A stretch of 16,731 bases of DNA from contig JABMRW010000025.1 in assembly GCA_013202445.1 (NCBI GenBank), forward strand, positions 1 through 16,731, in the 5' to 3' direction. Numbering within the stretch: the first letter of the stretch is position 1; each line of letters begins with the position of its first letter. Both the position numbers and the translations under genes were made by a program. The notes under the pieces were generated by a model, which saw only the letters and a program-made list of their open reading frames with translations, was not told the DNA's origin and did no database searches. This document shows, piece after piece, positions 1 through 7,712 of the stretch. The stretch comes from Deltaproteobacteria bacterium. GTDB taxonomy: Bacteria; Chloroflexota; Dehalococcoidia; Dehalococcoidales; BS750m-G39.

Positions 1-1356
1 CCCGAAGTCCTGCCGACCGGTATATGCACCTACGAGCACGTTGTCTCCAACATCCCCCACGACCAGTTGGTGGCCAAAGCGGTGGAGGTGAGGGGGCTCA
101 AGGTTGCCGTGGCCGAAGTGCCGGTGCCGGTTGCCTACGGCCCCGCTTTTGAGGGGGAGAGGGTGCGGGGGGAGGATATCTATCTGGAATGCGGCGGCGG
201 CCGAACCCTGATGGTGGAGTGGGTTACCACCAAGCGCATGGACGAGGTGGAGGACGGTAAGGTCGAGATTATCGGGCCGGATATAGCCGATATTACCCCT
301 GGCTCACGGCTGCCCATGGCTATCGCCGTTGAGGTGGCCGGCAGGGAGATGCAGGATGACTTTGAGCCTATCCTGGAGCGCCAGATTCACCACCTGTTAA
401 ACTATGCCCAGGGCTTGATGCACATCGGGCAGAGGGATATTGCCTGGATACGATTGGCCAAACAGGCGGTGGACAAGGGCTTTACCCTGCACCACATCGG
501 CGACATCCTTCACGCCAAGCTGCACCAGGACTTCGGCCGTATATTTGATAAGGTACAGGTAAGGATATATACCGAGGAAGATAAGGTTAAAGAGGTGGAG
601 GCGAAGGCGAGGGAGGTGTACAAGGTCCGGGACGCCCGTATCGAGGGCATGACCGATGAGGGTGTTGAGACCTACTATTCCTGCACCCTCTGCCAGTCCT
701 TTGCCCCGGGCCACGTCTGCACCATCAGCCCGGAGAGGACGGGCTTATGCGGTTCATATAACTGGATGGACTGCAAAGCCTCATTCGAGATCAACCCCAC
801 CGGCCCCAATCAGCCGGTGGAAAAGGGCGAGTGCCTCGACCCCAAGCTGGGGCAGTGGAAGGGAGTCAACGATTTTATCTACAAAGCCTCCCGGCAGAAG
901 GTAGACCACTACAATTTTTACAGCATCGTCTACGACCCCATGACCACCTGCGGCTGCTGCGAGTGCATCGCCGCCGTCCTGCCCATGTGCAACGGGATAA
1001 TGACGGTAAACCGGGAGTATACCGGAGAGACCCCCTGCGGGATGAAGTTCACCACCCTGGCCGGGACTATCGGCGGAGGCCTGAGCTCCCCCGGCTTTGT
1101 CGGGCACAGCAAGTACAATGTCTGCCAGAGGAAGTTCATCAGCGGCGACGGTGGCCTAGAACGGATGGTCTGGATGCCCAAGTCACTCAAAGAGGAGATT
1201 GCCGACCGGCTCAAAGCGCGGGGTGAGGAGATTGGCATCCCCGACCTGCCCGATATGATTGCCGATGAGACGGTGGGCGTCACCGAGGAGGAGATTCTCC
1301 CATTCCTGGAGAAGAAGGGGCACCCGGCGCTTAAGATGGACCCGCTGCTGGGCTAA
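1..1356 (+). CDS. acsB: Acetyl-CoA synthase (CODH/ACS beta subunit), 5'-truncated by window edge
   Basis: The reading frame is open from base 1 to the TAA at 1354-1356, so the gene enters from upstream; the TTG at 67 is internal. AcsB joins CO, a corrinoid-bound methyl group and CoA into acetyl-CoA at the Ni-Ni-[4Fe-4S] A-cluster. All six A-cluster cysteines are visible: counted from window residue 1 they are 228, 231, 240 and 250 (motifs SCTLCQSF, HVC, LCGSYNW), then the Cys-Gly-Cys that holds the distal nickel at 317-319. Their spacing equals that of Moorella AcsB Cys506/509/518/528/595/597. The C-terminus also falls where a 729-residue protein would end, so about 278 residues should lie upstream. 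The window therefore holds the end of the CODH-contacting N-terminal domain, the middle domain and the whole A-cluster domain. It is most likely co-transcribed with acsC. Identification is secure. Confidence 0.97.
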   Translation, partial: PEVLPTGICTYEHVVSNIPHDQLVAKAVEVRGLKVAVAEVPVPVAYGPAFEGERVRGEDIYLECGGGRTLMVEWVTTKRMDEVEDGKVEIIGPDIADITPGSRLPMAIAVEVAGREMQDDFEPILERQIHHLLNYAQGLMHIGQRDIAWIRLAKQAVDKGFTLHHIGDILHAKLHQDFGRIFDKVQVRIYTEEDKVKEVEAKAREVYKVRDARIEGMTDEGVETYYSCTLCQSFAPGHVCTISPERTGLCGSYNWMDCKASFEINPTGPNQPVEKGECLDPKLGQWKGVNDFIYKASRQKVDHYNFYSIVYDPMTTCGCCECIAAVLPMCNGIMTVNREYTGETPCGMKFTTLAGTIGGGLSSPGFVGHSKYNVCQRKFISGDGGLERMVWMPKSLKEEIADRLKARGEEIGIPDLPDMIADETVGVTEEEILPFLEKKGHPALKMDPLLG

Positions 1357-1373
1357 CAGCGATAGAGATAATA

Positions 1374-1388
1374 CCGCTTTTAGAGCGG
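1374..1388 (+). other. Small stem-loop in the acsB-acsC gap
   Basis: The 67-base spacer between acsB and acsC, the largest gap in the window, holds a 5-bp inverted repeat, CCGCT and AGCGG, around a 5-base loop. No run of T follows, so it is not a convincing terminator. It could be an mRNA processing or stability element, or chance. The rest of the spacer shows only the ribosome binding site of acsC. Confidence 0.25.
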
Positions 1389-1406
1389 ATATGATAAGAG
1401 GCTGGG

Positions 1407-1413
1407 AAAGGAG
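1407..1413 (+). promoter_or_regulatory. Ribosome binding site of acsC
   Basis: AAAGGAG lies 10 bases before the ATG at 1424 and supports that start codon. Confidence 0.7.
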
Positions 1414-1423
1414 CGTGTAAAAC

Positions 1424-2770
1424 ATGGCGCTTACCGGTATAGAGATATTTAAGCTACTGCCCAAGACCAACTGTAAGGAGTGCGGTGACCCTACCTGCCT
1501 TGCCTTTGCCATGAAACTGGCCGCCGGTAAAGCGGAGCTGACTGCCTGCCCCCATGTCTCCGAAGAGACTAAAGCCAAGCTATCCGAGGCTTCGGCGCCG
1601 CCGATTATGCCGGTCACTATCGGCGTGGGCGACCGGGTGCTGAAAGTGGGCGGCGAGACGGTCATGTTCCGCCATGAGAAGAGGTTTGAGAATCCCCCCG
1701 GTTTTGCCATCCTCATCAGCGATAGCATGGATGACGCCGAGGTTGACCGAAGGCTGGGGAAGTTTAAACAGCTTGAGTACGAGCGGATAGGGCTTACCCT
1801 GCGCCCCGATTTGATAGCGGTCAAGTGCGATTCCGGGGATAAAGCCAAGTTCGAAGCTGTGGTTGGCAAGGTGAAGCAGGGCAGCGACGGCGGCATTATC
1901 CTGATGAGCGATAATGCCGATATAATGGCCGCCGGGCTGGCTGCCTGCGCCGACCGCAAACCGCTGCTCTACGCGGCTACCGAGGAGAACCGGGAGAAGA
2001 TGGCCGAATTAGCCAAGGCCAACTCCTGCCCACTGGCGGTGAAAGCGGCTGATTTAGAGAAGTTAGCCGGGTTGACCACCAAGCTGACCGGGGCCGGGGT
2101 TAAGGAGATGGTTATCGATTCCGGTTCCAGAACTTTGCGCCAGGCGTTTGAGGACCAGGTGGTTATCCGTAGCTCCGCTTTGGCCAAGAAGTTCCGCCCC
2201 CTGGGCTTTCCCACCATCGTTTTCCCCGGTGAGATGACCGATGACCCGATGAAGGAGGCGGTAATTGCCTCTGTCTTTGTGGCTAAATACGGCGCCATTA
2301 TTGTCCTTTCCGATTTTTACGGAGAGAGCCTGTTCCCCTTGCTGGTGGAGCGGCTGAATGTCTATACCGACCCCCAGCGGCCGCTGGCCACCAAGGAGGG
2401 TATATACGAGATTGGCAAGCCCGACGAGAACTCGCCGGTGCTTATTACCTCCAACTTCTCCCTCACCTATTTTATCGTTTCCGGGGAGATAGAGACCAGC
2501 CGCGTTCCCAGCTACCTGCTGGTCAAGGATACCGAGGGGCTTTCGGTGATGACCGCCTGGGCGGCGGGAAAGTTCGTAGCCGATGCCCTGGCCCCATTCG
2601 TTAAGAAGTGCGGCATTGCCGACAAGGTTAAACATCACAAATTGATAATTCCCGGCTACGCCGCCGCCGAGAGCGGAGGCCTGGAGGAGGAGCTGGAGGG
2701 GTGGGAGATTCAGGTCGGCCCCAGGGAGGGGTCTCACATACCGGCTTATCTCAAGGCGTGGAAAGCATAA
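1424..2770 (+). CDS. acsC: Corrinoid iron-sulfur protein, large (gamma) subunit
   Basis: This 448-residue protein accepts the methyl group from methyl-THF on its cobalamin and delivers it to AcsB. The N-terminus carries the CFeSP [4Fe-4S] motif with cysteines 17, 20, 25 and 42 (NCKECGDPTC, then ACP), used for reductive reactivation of the cobalt. A TIM-barrel region follows, and the C-terminal 120 or so residues correspond to the cobalamin-binding domain of the family. Length is close to the family norm (about 446). The start is set by AAAGGAG 10 bases upstream. It lies 67 bases after acsB and 25 before acsE, as expected for an acs operon. The small subunit AcsD, its obligate partner, is not next to it and must be encoded outside the window. 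Confidence 0.95.
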   Translation: MALTGIEIFKLLPKTNCKECGDPTCLAFAMKLAAGKAELTACPHVSEETKAKLSEASAPPIMPVTIGVGDRVLKVGGETVMFRHEKRFENPPGFAILISDSMDDAEVDRRLGKFKQLEYERIGLTLRPDLIAVKCDSGDKAKFEAVVGKVKQGSDGGIILMSDNADIMAAGLAACADRKPLLYAATEENREKMAELAKANSCPLAVKAADLEKLAGLTTKLTGAGVKEMVIDSGSRTLRQAFEDQVVIRSSALAKKFRPLGFPTIVFPGEMTDDPMKEAVIASVFVAKYGAIIVLSDFYGESLFPLLVERLNVYTDPQRPLATKEGIYEIGKPDENSPVLITSNFSLTYFIVSGEIETSRVPSYLLVKDTEGLSVMTAWAAGKFVADALAPFVKKCGIADKVKHHKLIIPGYAAAESGGLEEELEGWEIQVGPREGSHIPAYLKAWKA

Positions 2771-2795
2771 AGTTTATAGCCATGAAGGGGGAAAG

Positions 2796-3668
2796 ATGAT
2801 CCTTATTGGCGAGAATCTGAATATAATGTCCCAGACCATCGGCCCGGCGATGAGGGAAAGGAACCCAAAGCCTGTCCAGGAGATGGCTAAAGCCGAGACC
2901 GACATTGACTATATCGACCTTAACATCGGCCCCGCCCGGAAAGCAGGGGATGAGATGATGGAGTGGGTGGTAAAGACGGTGCAGGGGGTTACCGATAAGT
3001 CGCTGTCGCTGGATACCACCAACCCGGTGGCTATGGAGGCGGGCTTAAAGGTATGCAAGAGCAAGGCGCTGATTAACTCCGTCTCTCTGCAGCCGGGACG
3101 GCTGGAGCAGGGGCTGCCACTGGTCAAGAAGTATAACGCCTCCATGGTGGGGCTGCTGTGGGGGGCTGAGGGAATGCCCCGCGATGCCGCCGAAAGGGGT
3201 GTCCTGGTGGCCGATTTCATGTATAGAGCCGATGAGGCGGGTATTCCCCAGGGGGATATCTGGATAGACCCCATCCTGACTCCGGTATCGGTGGAGATAA
3301 ACCAGGTGAAGTCCTGTTTTGAGTTTATGAGCATGCTCAATGATATTGCCCCTGAGTGTAAATCTACCATCGGGCTGTCCAATATCTCCAACGGTACGCC
3401 CACCCACCTCCGCCCTTACCTTAACCGCACCTGCCTGATAATGCTGATGAGGTACGGGCTGTATTCGGCCATAGTCGACGCTTTTGACGCCGAGCTGATA
3501 AGCATCGCCCGCGGCCGGAAACCGGAAATCGTGGAGCTGGTGCACCGGGTGATGGACGGCGAGAAACCTGATATGGCCTCTCTGAGCGAGGAGGAGGCCA
3601 AGTACGTCAAGACGGTCAGGGTTATTACCGGCGAAAACCTTTATTCTCATTTATGGCTTGAGGTATAG
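2796..3668 (+). CDS. acsE: Methyltetrahydrofolate:corrinoid iron-sulfur protein methyltransferase
   Basis: AcsE moves the methyl group of 5-methyl-THF to Co(I) of the corrinoid iron-sulfur protein. The 290-residue protein is a pterin-binding TIM barrel that starts with the typical MILIGENLN strand. Residues equivalent to those that bind or activate the pterin in the Moorella enzyme are present: Asp73 (SLDTTNP), Asn94 (LINSVS), Asp158 (DPILTPVS) and Asn196 (LSNISNG), matching Asp75, Asn96, Asp160 and Asn199. It is about 28 residues longer than the Moorella enzyme, with the excess at the C-terminus. A GGGGGAAAG stretch just before the ATG serves as ribosome binding site. It sits between acsC and a metF-like gene, so the producer of methyl-THF and its consumer are adjacent. 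Confidence 0.95.
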   Translation: MILIGENLNIMSQTIGPAMRERNPKPVQEMAKAETDIDYIDLNIGPARKAGDEMMEWVVKTVQGVTDKSLSLDTTNPVAMEAGLKVCKSKALINSVSLQPGRLEQGLPLVKKYNASMVGLLWGAEGMPRDAAERGVLVADFMYRADEAGIPQGDIWIDPILTPVSVEINQVKSCFEFMSMLNDIAPECKSTIGLSNISNGTPTHLRPYLNRTCLIMLMRYGLYSAIVDAFDAELISIARGRKPEIVELVHRVMDGEKPDMASLSEEEAKYVKTVRVITGENLYSHLWLEV

Positions 3669-3688
3669 GCTAGAAGGGAAAAGATAGA

Positions 3689-4564
3689 ATGAGCTTGCAG
3701 CCGCTGTTTGAAGCCGGCAAGTTTGTCATCACCACCGAGGTCGGCCCGCCCAAGGGAACCGATATTACCGAACTGGAGGAGGCGGCCGAGCTGCTGCGGG
3801 GCAGGGTGGATGCGGCCAATGTAACCGACCAGCAGAGCTCGGTGATGAGACTGGGCTCACTGCCGGTCTGCCACATGCTCAAAGATAAGGGGCTAGACCC
3901 GGTATTCCAGATAACCTGCCGCGATAGAAACCGTCTGGCGTTGCAATCAGATTTACTGAGCGCCTACGTGCTGGGCGTGGAGAATGTGCTGGCTATCACC
4001 GGCGATTTACCCGCCCTCGGCGACCACCCCCAGGCCAAGCCCGTCTATGACCTGGACTCGGTGCAGCTCCTGGAGGTGATAGGCAAGCTGAACGAGGGTC
4101 ACGATATGGCTGGTAACGAGCTTAAGGGTAAGACCAATTTATTCCCCGGGGCGGTGGTCAATCCCGGAGCTAATACCGAAGCCGCCCTGGAGCTGCAGAT
4201 AATAAAGATGGAGAAAAAGATAAAGGCCGGAGCCAGGTTTTTCCAGACCCAGGCTATCTACGATCCGGAATCATTCGCCAAATTCATGAAAAGGGTGGAA
4301 GGCTTTAAAGTCCCCGTACTGGCCGGGATAATACCCCTGAAATCGGTTGGTATGGCCCGGTTTATGAATAAGAATGTGGCCGGGGTCTTTGTGCCGGAAG
4401 GGCTGATTGAGAAGATGGGGGCGGCTGAGGATAAAGTCAAGACCGGGATAGAGATTGCCGCCGAGCTAATCAAACAGACTAAGGATATGTGCCAGGGGGT
4501 GCATATCATGGCTATCGGATGGGAAAAGAAAGTGCCGCTGGTGCTGGACGCCGCCGGACTTTAA
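3689..4564 (+). CDS. metF: Methylenetetrahydrofolate reductase, first copy (MetF-like)
   Basis: MetF is the flavin-dependent TIM-barrel enzyme that reduces 5,10-methylene-THF to 5-methyl-THF. This 291-residue form is of the short type used in Wood-Ljungdahl organisms. Residues equivalent to catalytic E. coli Glu28, Asp120 and Gln183 are seen as Glu17 (TTEVGPPKG), Asp106 (ITGD) and Gln188 (FFQTQAIYD); NVTD at 44-47 and TCRDRNRL at 76-83 are typical too. It starts 20 bases after acsE. No metV gene adjoins it, although short MetF proteins normally work with MetV; the only metV in the window lies 8 kb downstream, nearer the second metF (14952). Which copy is the main enzyme cannot be told from sequence. 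Confidence 0.92.
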   Translation: MSLQPLFEAGKFVITTEVGPPKGTDITELEEAAELLRGRVDAANVTDQQSSVMRLGSLPVCHMLKDKGLDPVFQITCRDRNRLALQSDLLSAYVLGVENVLAITGDLPALGDHPQAKPVYDLDSVQLLEVIGKLNEGHDMAGNELKGKTNLFPGAVVNPGANTEAALELQIIKMEKKIKAGARFFQTQAIYDPESFAKFMKRVEGFKVPVLAGIIPLKSVGMARFMNKNVAGVFVPEGLIEKMGAAEDKVKTGIEIAAELIKQTKDMCQGVHIMAIGWEKKVPLVLDAAGL

Positions 4565-4599
4565 CCCATCCCTAAGACTGTGGTAACCTGTTAATAATA

Positions 4600-5268
4600 A
4601 TGAAAAATAGCTCATTGTCTGTACCCGAATATAAGAACTATGAATACGGCTATAACCTTGCCTATAAGCTGGCCGGTGAGCAGCTGGCCGCTACCGGCGA
4701 TTTGAAGCAGCAGTGCCGAAAGAGCGGCGCCGAGTATAAGCGGGTAGATTCTAAAGAGATAATCACCGTTGAATTTCTAAACCAGGCCTATCAGGTTACC
4801 CTGCCCGATATTGATGTATCGCTGGTGGGGGGTGGGGCCGAAGTCCCATTAAGCGATAAGATTTTAATCCTGCACTATTTAACCCTGGCCAGCGGCGCGT
4901 CCCTGAGCCATAAGATGATTGCCTTCCAGGAGCTTCCGGAGGGGGCCAGCTACCTGCGCACCTTTTCCAAGCGGTCGATAGAGCCTCTGGTAAAGCACTT
5001 CGGCGGGGAGCCTGAGCGGCTGGTTGAGGTGGCTAAAAGATTGGGCGGGCGCAAGGCTGATTACGGCGACGCGGCGGTGACCATTAACGGTTTCAAGCTG
5101 GTGCCGGTAACGCTGGTGCTGTGGAGGGGCGACGAGGAGTTTCCCCCACGGGGTAATATTTTATTCGATTCCACCATTCCTGAATATCTTTCTACCTATG
5201 ATATAACCATGCTCTGCGACGCCATCACCTGGAGGCTGGTTAGATTCTCAAAAGAGGGGGGCGCTTAA
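4600..5268 (+). CDS. DUF3786 protein of unknown function
   Basis: The 222-residue protein matches my recollection of the DUF3786 family, which is common in anaerobes and often sits by acetyl-CoA pathway or corrinoid genes. The recognisable part is the C-terminal segment with VPVTLVLWRGDEEFPPR (residues 167-183), followed by an ILFDSTIPEYL-like motif. It has only two cysteines and no Fe-S motif, signal peptide or membrane segment, so it is probably a soluble cytoplasmic protein. The ATG has no clear ribosome binding site and follows a 35-base gap after metF; no other in-frame start lies between it and the in-frame stop upstream. Its stop overlaps the start of the next gene (TAATG), which implies translational coupling to the formate dehydrogenase genes. 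Function is unknown; a cofactor-handling or assembly role would be a guess from position. Confidence 0.85.
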   Translation: MKNSSLSVPEYKNYEYGYNLAYKLAGEQLAATGDLKQQCRKSGAEYKRVDSKEIITVEFLNQAYQVTLPDIDVSLVGGGAEVPLSDKILILHYLTLASGASLSHKMIAFQELPEGASYLRTFSKRSIEPLVKHFGGEPERLVEVAKRLGGRKADYGDAAVTINGFKLVPVTLVLWRGDEEFPPRGNILFDSTIPEYLSTYDITMLCDAITWRLVRFSKEGGA

Positions 5269-5735
5269 TGACGGCGGAACCTGATGTCGCCCGGGAGCTA
5301 GCCGAAATCCTGTCCCACTACAGCGGCGCCAAAAGCGAACTCATCCCTATTTTGCAGGATGTCCAGGAGAAGCTCGGCTACCTGCCGGAAGAGGTGATGC
5401 AGCGGGTTGCTAAATTCCTGCGCCTGACCGATAACACGGTCTACGGGGTGAGTACCTTCTACGCCCAGTTCAGTTTTACCCCCACCGGCCGGAATAAGGT
5501 AACGGTGTGCCGGGGGACGGCCTGCCACGTGCGTGGCGGGGCGCGTATCCTGGCTGAGATAGAGAGGCGGTTAGGTATCAAGGAGGGGGAGACTACCGAT
5601 GACCTGGAGTACACCCTGGAAACTACCGCCTGCTTCGGTTCGTGTGCTTTAGCCCCGGTGGTGGTGATTAATAAGAACGTCTATGGACGGGTGACCACGG
5701 CCAAGCTGGCGGAAATCCTGACGATGGCTGAATAG
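5268..5735 (+). CDS. NuoE/HydC-like [2Fe-2S] subunit of formate dehydrogenase complex
   Basis: This 155-residue thioredoxin-fold protein has the C-x4-C ... C-x3-C signature of 24-kDa NADH dehydrogenase subunits: Cys81 and Cys86 (VCRGTACH), Cys122 and Cys126 (CFGSC). It carries one [2Fe-2S] cluster and normally docks to the NADH-oxidising flavoprotein. Its start overlaps the DUF3786 stop by one base, and it ends a few bases before the HydB-like gene. The order HydC-like, HydB-like, FdhA is that of soluble NAD(P)-linked, potentially electron-bifurcating formate dehydrogenases. No other complex I subunits are present, so a respiratory role is unlikely. Confidence 0.93.
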   Translation: MTAEPDVARELAEILSHYSGAKSELIPILQDVQEKLGYLPEEVMQRVAKFLRLTDNTVYGVSTFYAQFSFTPTGRNKVTVCRGTACHVRGGARILAEIERRLGIKEGETTDDLEYTLETTACFGSCALAPVVVINKNVYGRVTTAKLAEILTMAE

Positions 5736-5743
5736 CGGTGACG

Positions 5744-7711
5744 ATGAACGCAAAAATGTCTTTTGATGAAATTAGAAGCCGGGCAGTATCGGAGTGGGAA
5801 GCCCTGGAGGGTAGCGATAAGACCCGCATCTTTATTGGAGCGGCTACCTGCGGCCGGGCAGCGGGAGCCATGGCTTTGTTTGATGTTATCCAGAAAAAAC
5901 TGGCGGAGCATAATGTTGAGGCTATTGTCGGCCAGGTGGGCTGCATCGGGCTTTGCTATATTGAGCCCCTGATAAGCATCGCCAAGCCGGGCCGTCCCCA
6001 TATCTATTATAGTGATGTTACGCCTGAGCTTGCCGCTCAGCTTATCGAGGACTATGTCATTAATGATAACCCCCGTCCCGACCTGGCTCTGGGCAGCACG
6101 GGCGAAGGTGAGATTGAGGGCATCCCCAGGCTTTTTGATCTGCCGATGCTTAAACCCCAGGTACGTATAGCCCTGCGCAACTGCGGGATTATTGACCCTG
6201 AGAATATCAATAACTATATCGCCAGGGACGGCTATAGTGGCCTGGTCAAGGCGCTGGGGATGAAGCCGGAAGATGTTGGTGAAGAGGTAAAGAAGTCGGG
6301 GCTGGGCGGCCGCGGCGGCGCCGGTTTCCCCACCGGCTTAAAGTGGGAATTCTGCCGTAAGTCCCCGGGCAATATAAAGTATGTTATCTGTAACGCCGAC
6401 GAGGGTGACCCCGGCGCTTTTATGGACAGGTCTCTGCTGGAGGGTGATCCCCACGCTGTACTGGAGGGAATACTCATCGGCGCCTACTCTATCGGGGCAG
6501 GCGAGGGCTATATCTATATCAGGGCCGAGTATCCCCTTGCTATCGAACGCCTGAAACTGGCTATCAGCCAGATGGAAGAGTACGGGTTGCTCGGCAATAA
6601 TATTCTCGGTTCCGATTTCAGTTTTAAGCTGAGTATCAAGCAGGGGGCGGGGGCTTTTGTCTGCGGTGAGGAGACAGCGTTGATGGCGTCTATCGAGGGC
6701 CAGCGGGGTATGCCCCGTCCTCGACCGCCGTTTCCGGCCCAGTCCGGACTCTGGGGTAAGCCGACCAATATCAATAACGTGGAGACCTGGAGCAGCGTAT
6801 CGGCAATCCTGCAGCGGGGCGCTGACTGGTATTCCGGCTATGGCACGGAGGCGAGCAAGGGAACCAAGACCTTTGCCCTGGCCGGTAAGATAGTACGCAC
6901 CGGGCTTATAGAGGTGCCGCTGGGCATTACCCTGGAGGAAATTATCTTCGGGATTGGCGGCGGTATTCCTGATGGTAAGCGCTTTAAGGCAGTCCAGACC
7001 GGCGGCCCTTCCGGCGGCTGTCTGCCGGAAAGCCTGTTAAACCTGCCGGTTGACTACAAGACGCTGGCCCAGGCCGGCTCTATTATGGGATCCGGCGGCA
7101 TGGTGGTCATGGACGAGGAGACCTGCATGGTTGACGTCGCCCGGTACTTCCTTACCTTTACCCAGGACGAGTCGTGCGGCAAGTGTGTCCCCTGCCGGCT
7201 GGGAACGAAGCAAATGCTGGATATCCTCAATGATATCACGCAGGGCAAAGGTAAGCCGGAGGACATTGACCTGCTTCAAGGCCTGAGCAAGCAGATTAAC
7301 GCCGGCTCGCTTTGCGGTCTGGGGCAGACAGCGCCCAACCCTGTTCTTACCACCCTTCGCTACTTTGGCGACGAATATGAGGCGCATATTAAAGAAAAGC
7401 GGTGTCCGGCACTGGCCTGCACCGACTTAATTACTTTTTATATCCTCCCTGATAAATGCCAGGGCTGCGGTATATGCCTCAGGAAATGCCCATCCGAGGC
7501 GATATTAGGCGACAAGCGACTGGTTCATATTGTCGACCAGGACAAGTGCAGCAAGTGCGGCACCTGCCTTGATGTTTGCCCGGCCAAATTCGGCGCCGTG
7601 GTAAAGGTTTCCGGTGAGGAAATAGCGGTTCCCAGTGAGCCGATTCCGATAACGCCGGCAAAAAAGGGCACAGAAGATTCACCTGAATCTTCTGTGAGTG
7701 ATGAGACGTAG
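5744..7711 (+). CDS. HydB-like NAD(P)H/FMN/Fe-S flavoprotein subunit with fused ferredoxin domain
   Basis: The 655-residue protein has: an N-terminal thioredoxin-like [2Fe-2S] domain (Cys36, Cys67, Cys71); the FMN and NADH-binding core (GRGGAGFPTGLKW from 189; NADEGDPGAF from 217); an SLBB segment; the N3-type [4Fe-4S] site SCGKCVPC (Cys478, 481, 484 with Cys524); and a C-terminal two-cluster ferredoxin domain (Cys572/575/578/582 and 602/605/608/612). Cys461, His548, Cys554 and Cys559 resemble the zinc site I recall in HydB of bifurcating hydrogenases. This layout is that of HydB/HylB rather than plain NuoF. It should exchange electrons between NAD(P)H, ferredoxin and the downstream formate dehydrogenase. 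The start is uncertain: GTG 5738, ATG 5744 and ATG 5756 are all possible and none has a strong ribosome binding site. The last 14 or so codons lie outside the conserved domains and contain the inverted repeat at 7669-7696. Confidence 0.92.
   Translation: MNAKMSFDEIRSRAVSEWEALEGSDKTRIFIGAATCGRAAGAMALFDVIQKKLAEHNVEAIVGQVGCIGLCYIEPLISIAKPGRPHIYYSDVTPELAAQLIEDYVINDNPRPDLALGSTGEGEIEGIPRLFDLPMLKPQVRIALRNCGIIDPENINNYIARDGYSGLVKALGMKPEDVGEEVKKSGLGGRGGAGFPTGLKWEFCRKSPGNIKYVICNADEGDPGAFMDRSLLEGDPHAVLEGILIGAYSIGAGEGYIYIRAEYPLAIERLKLAISQMEEYGLLGNNILGSDFSFKLSIKQGAGAFVCGEETALMASIEGQRGMPRPRPPFPAQSGLWGKPTNINNVETWSSVSAILQRGADWYSGYGTEASKGTKTFALAGKIVRTGLIEVPLGITLEEIIFGIGGGIPDGKRFKAVQTGGPSGGCLPESLLNLPVDYKTLAQAGSIMGSGGMVVMDEETCMVDVARYFLTFTQDESCGKCVPCRLGTKQMLDILNDITQGKGKPEDIDLLQGLSKQINAGSLCGLGQTAPNPVLTTLRYFGDEYEAHIKEKRCPALACTDLITFYILPDKCQGCGICLRKCPSEAILGDKRLVHIVDQDKCSKCGTCLDVCPAKFGAVVKVSGEEIAVPSEPIPITPAKKGTEDSPESSVSDET
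7669..7696 (+). repeat. Perfect 13-base inverted repeat before fdhA
   Basis: CACAGAAGATTCA at 7669-7681 is exactly complementary to TGAATCTTCTGTG at 7684-7696, with only CC between. As RNA this folds into a stem of about 12 bp with a 4-base loop. It lies in the last codons of the HydB-like gene, in a low-complexity tail, and ends 16 bases before the fdhA ATG. No T-run follows, so it is not a standard terminator. It may be an mRNA processing or stability hairpin, a translation control element for fdhA, or an operator-like palindrome. Confidence 0.8.
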
Positions 7712-7712
7712 A

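Noticed and set aside
1183..1959. Long open frame on the minus strand (258 codons) across the end of acsB and start of acsC
   Set aside because: It lies opposite two clearly conserved genes, its protein is low in complexity and matches no family I know, and it spans a gene boundary of the other strand. Such frames are common in GC-rich coding DNA.
2063..2737. Minus-strand open frame of 224 codons inside acsC
   Set aside because: Mirror of the acsC coding sequence with no recognisable domain or ribosome binding site.
7669..7696. Intrinsic terminator at the strong inverted repeat
   Set aside because: No T-run follows the stem, it lies inside the coding sequence before the stop codon, and the next gene of the same complex starts 16 bases later.
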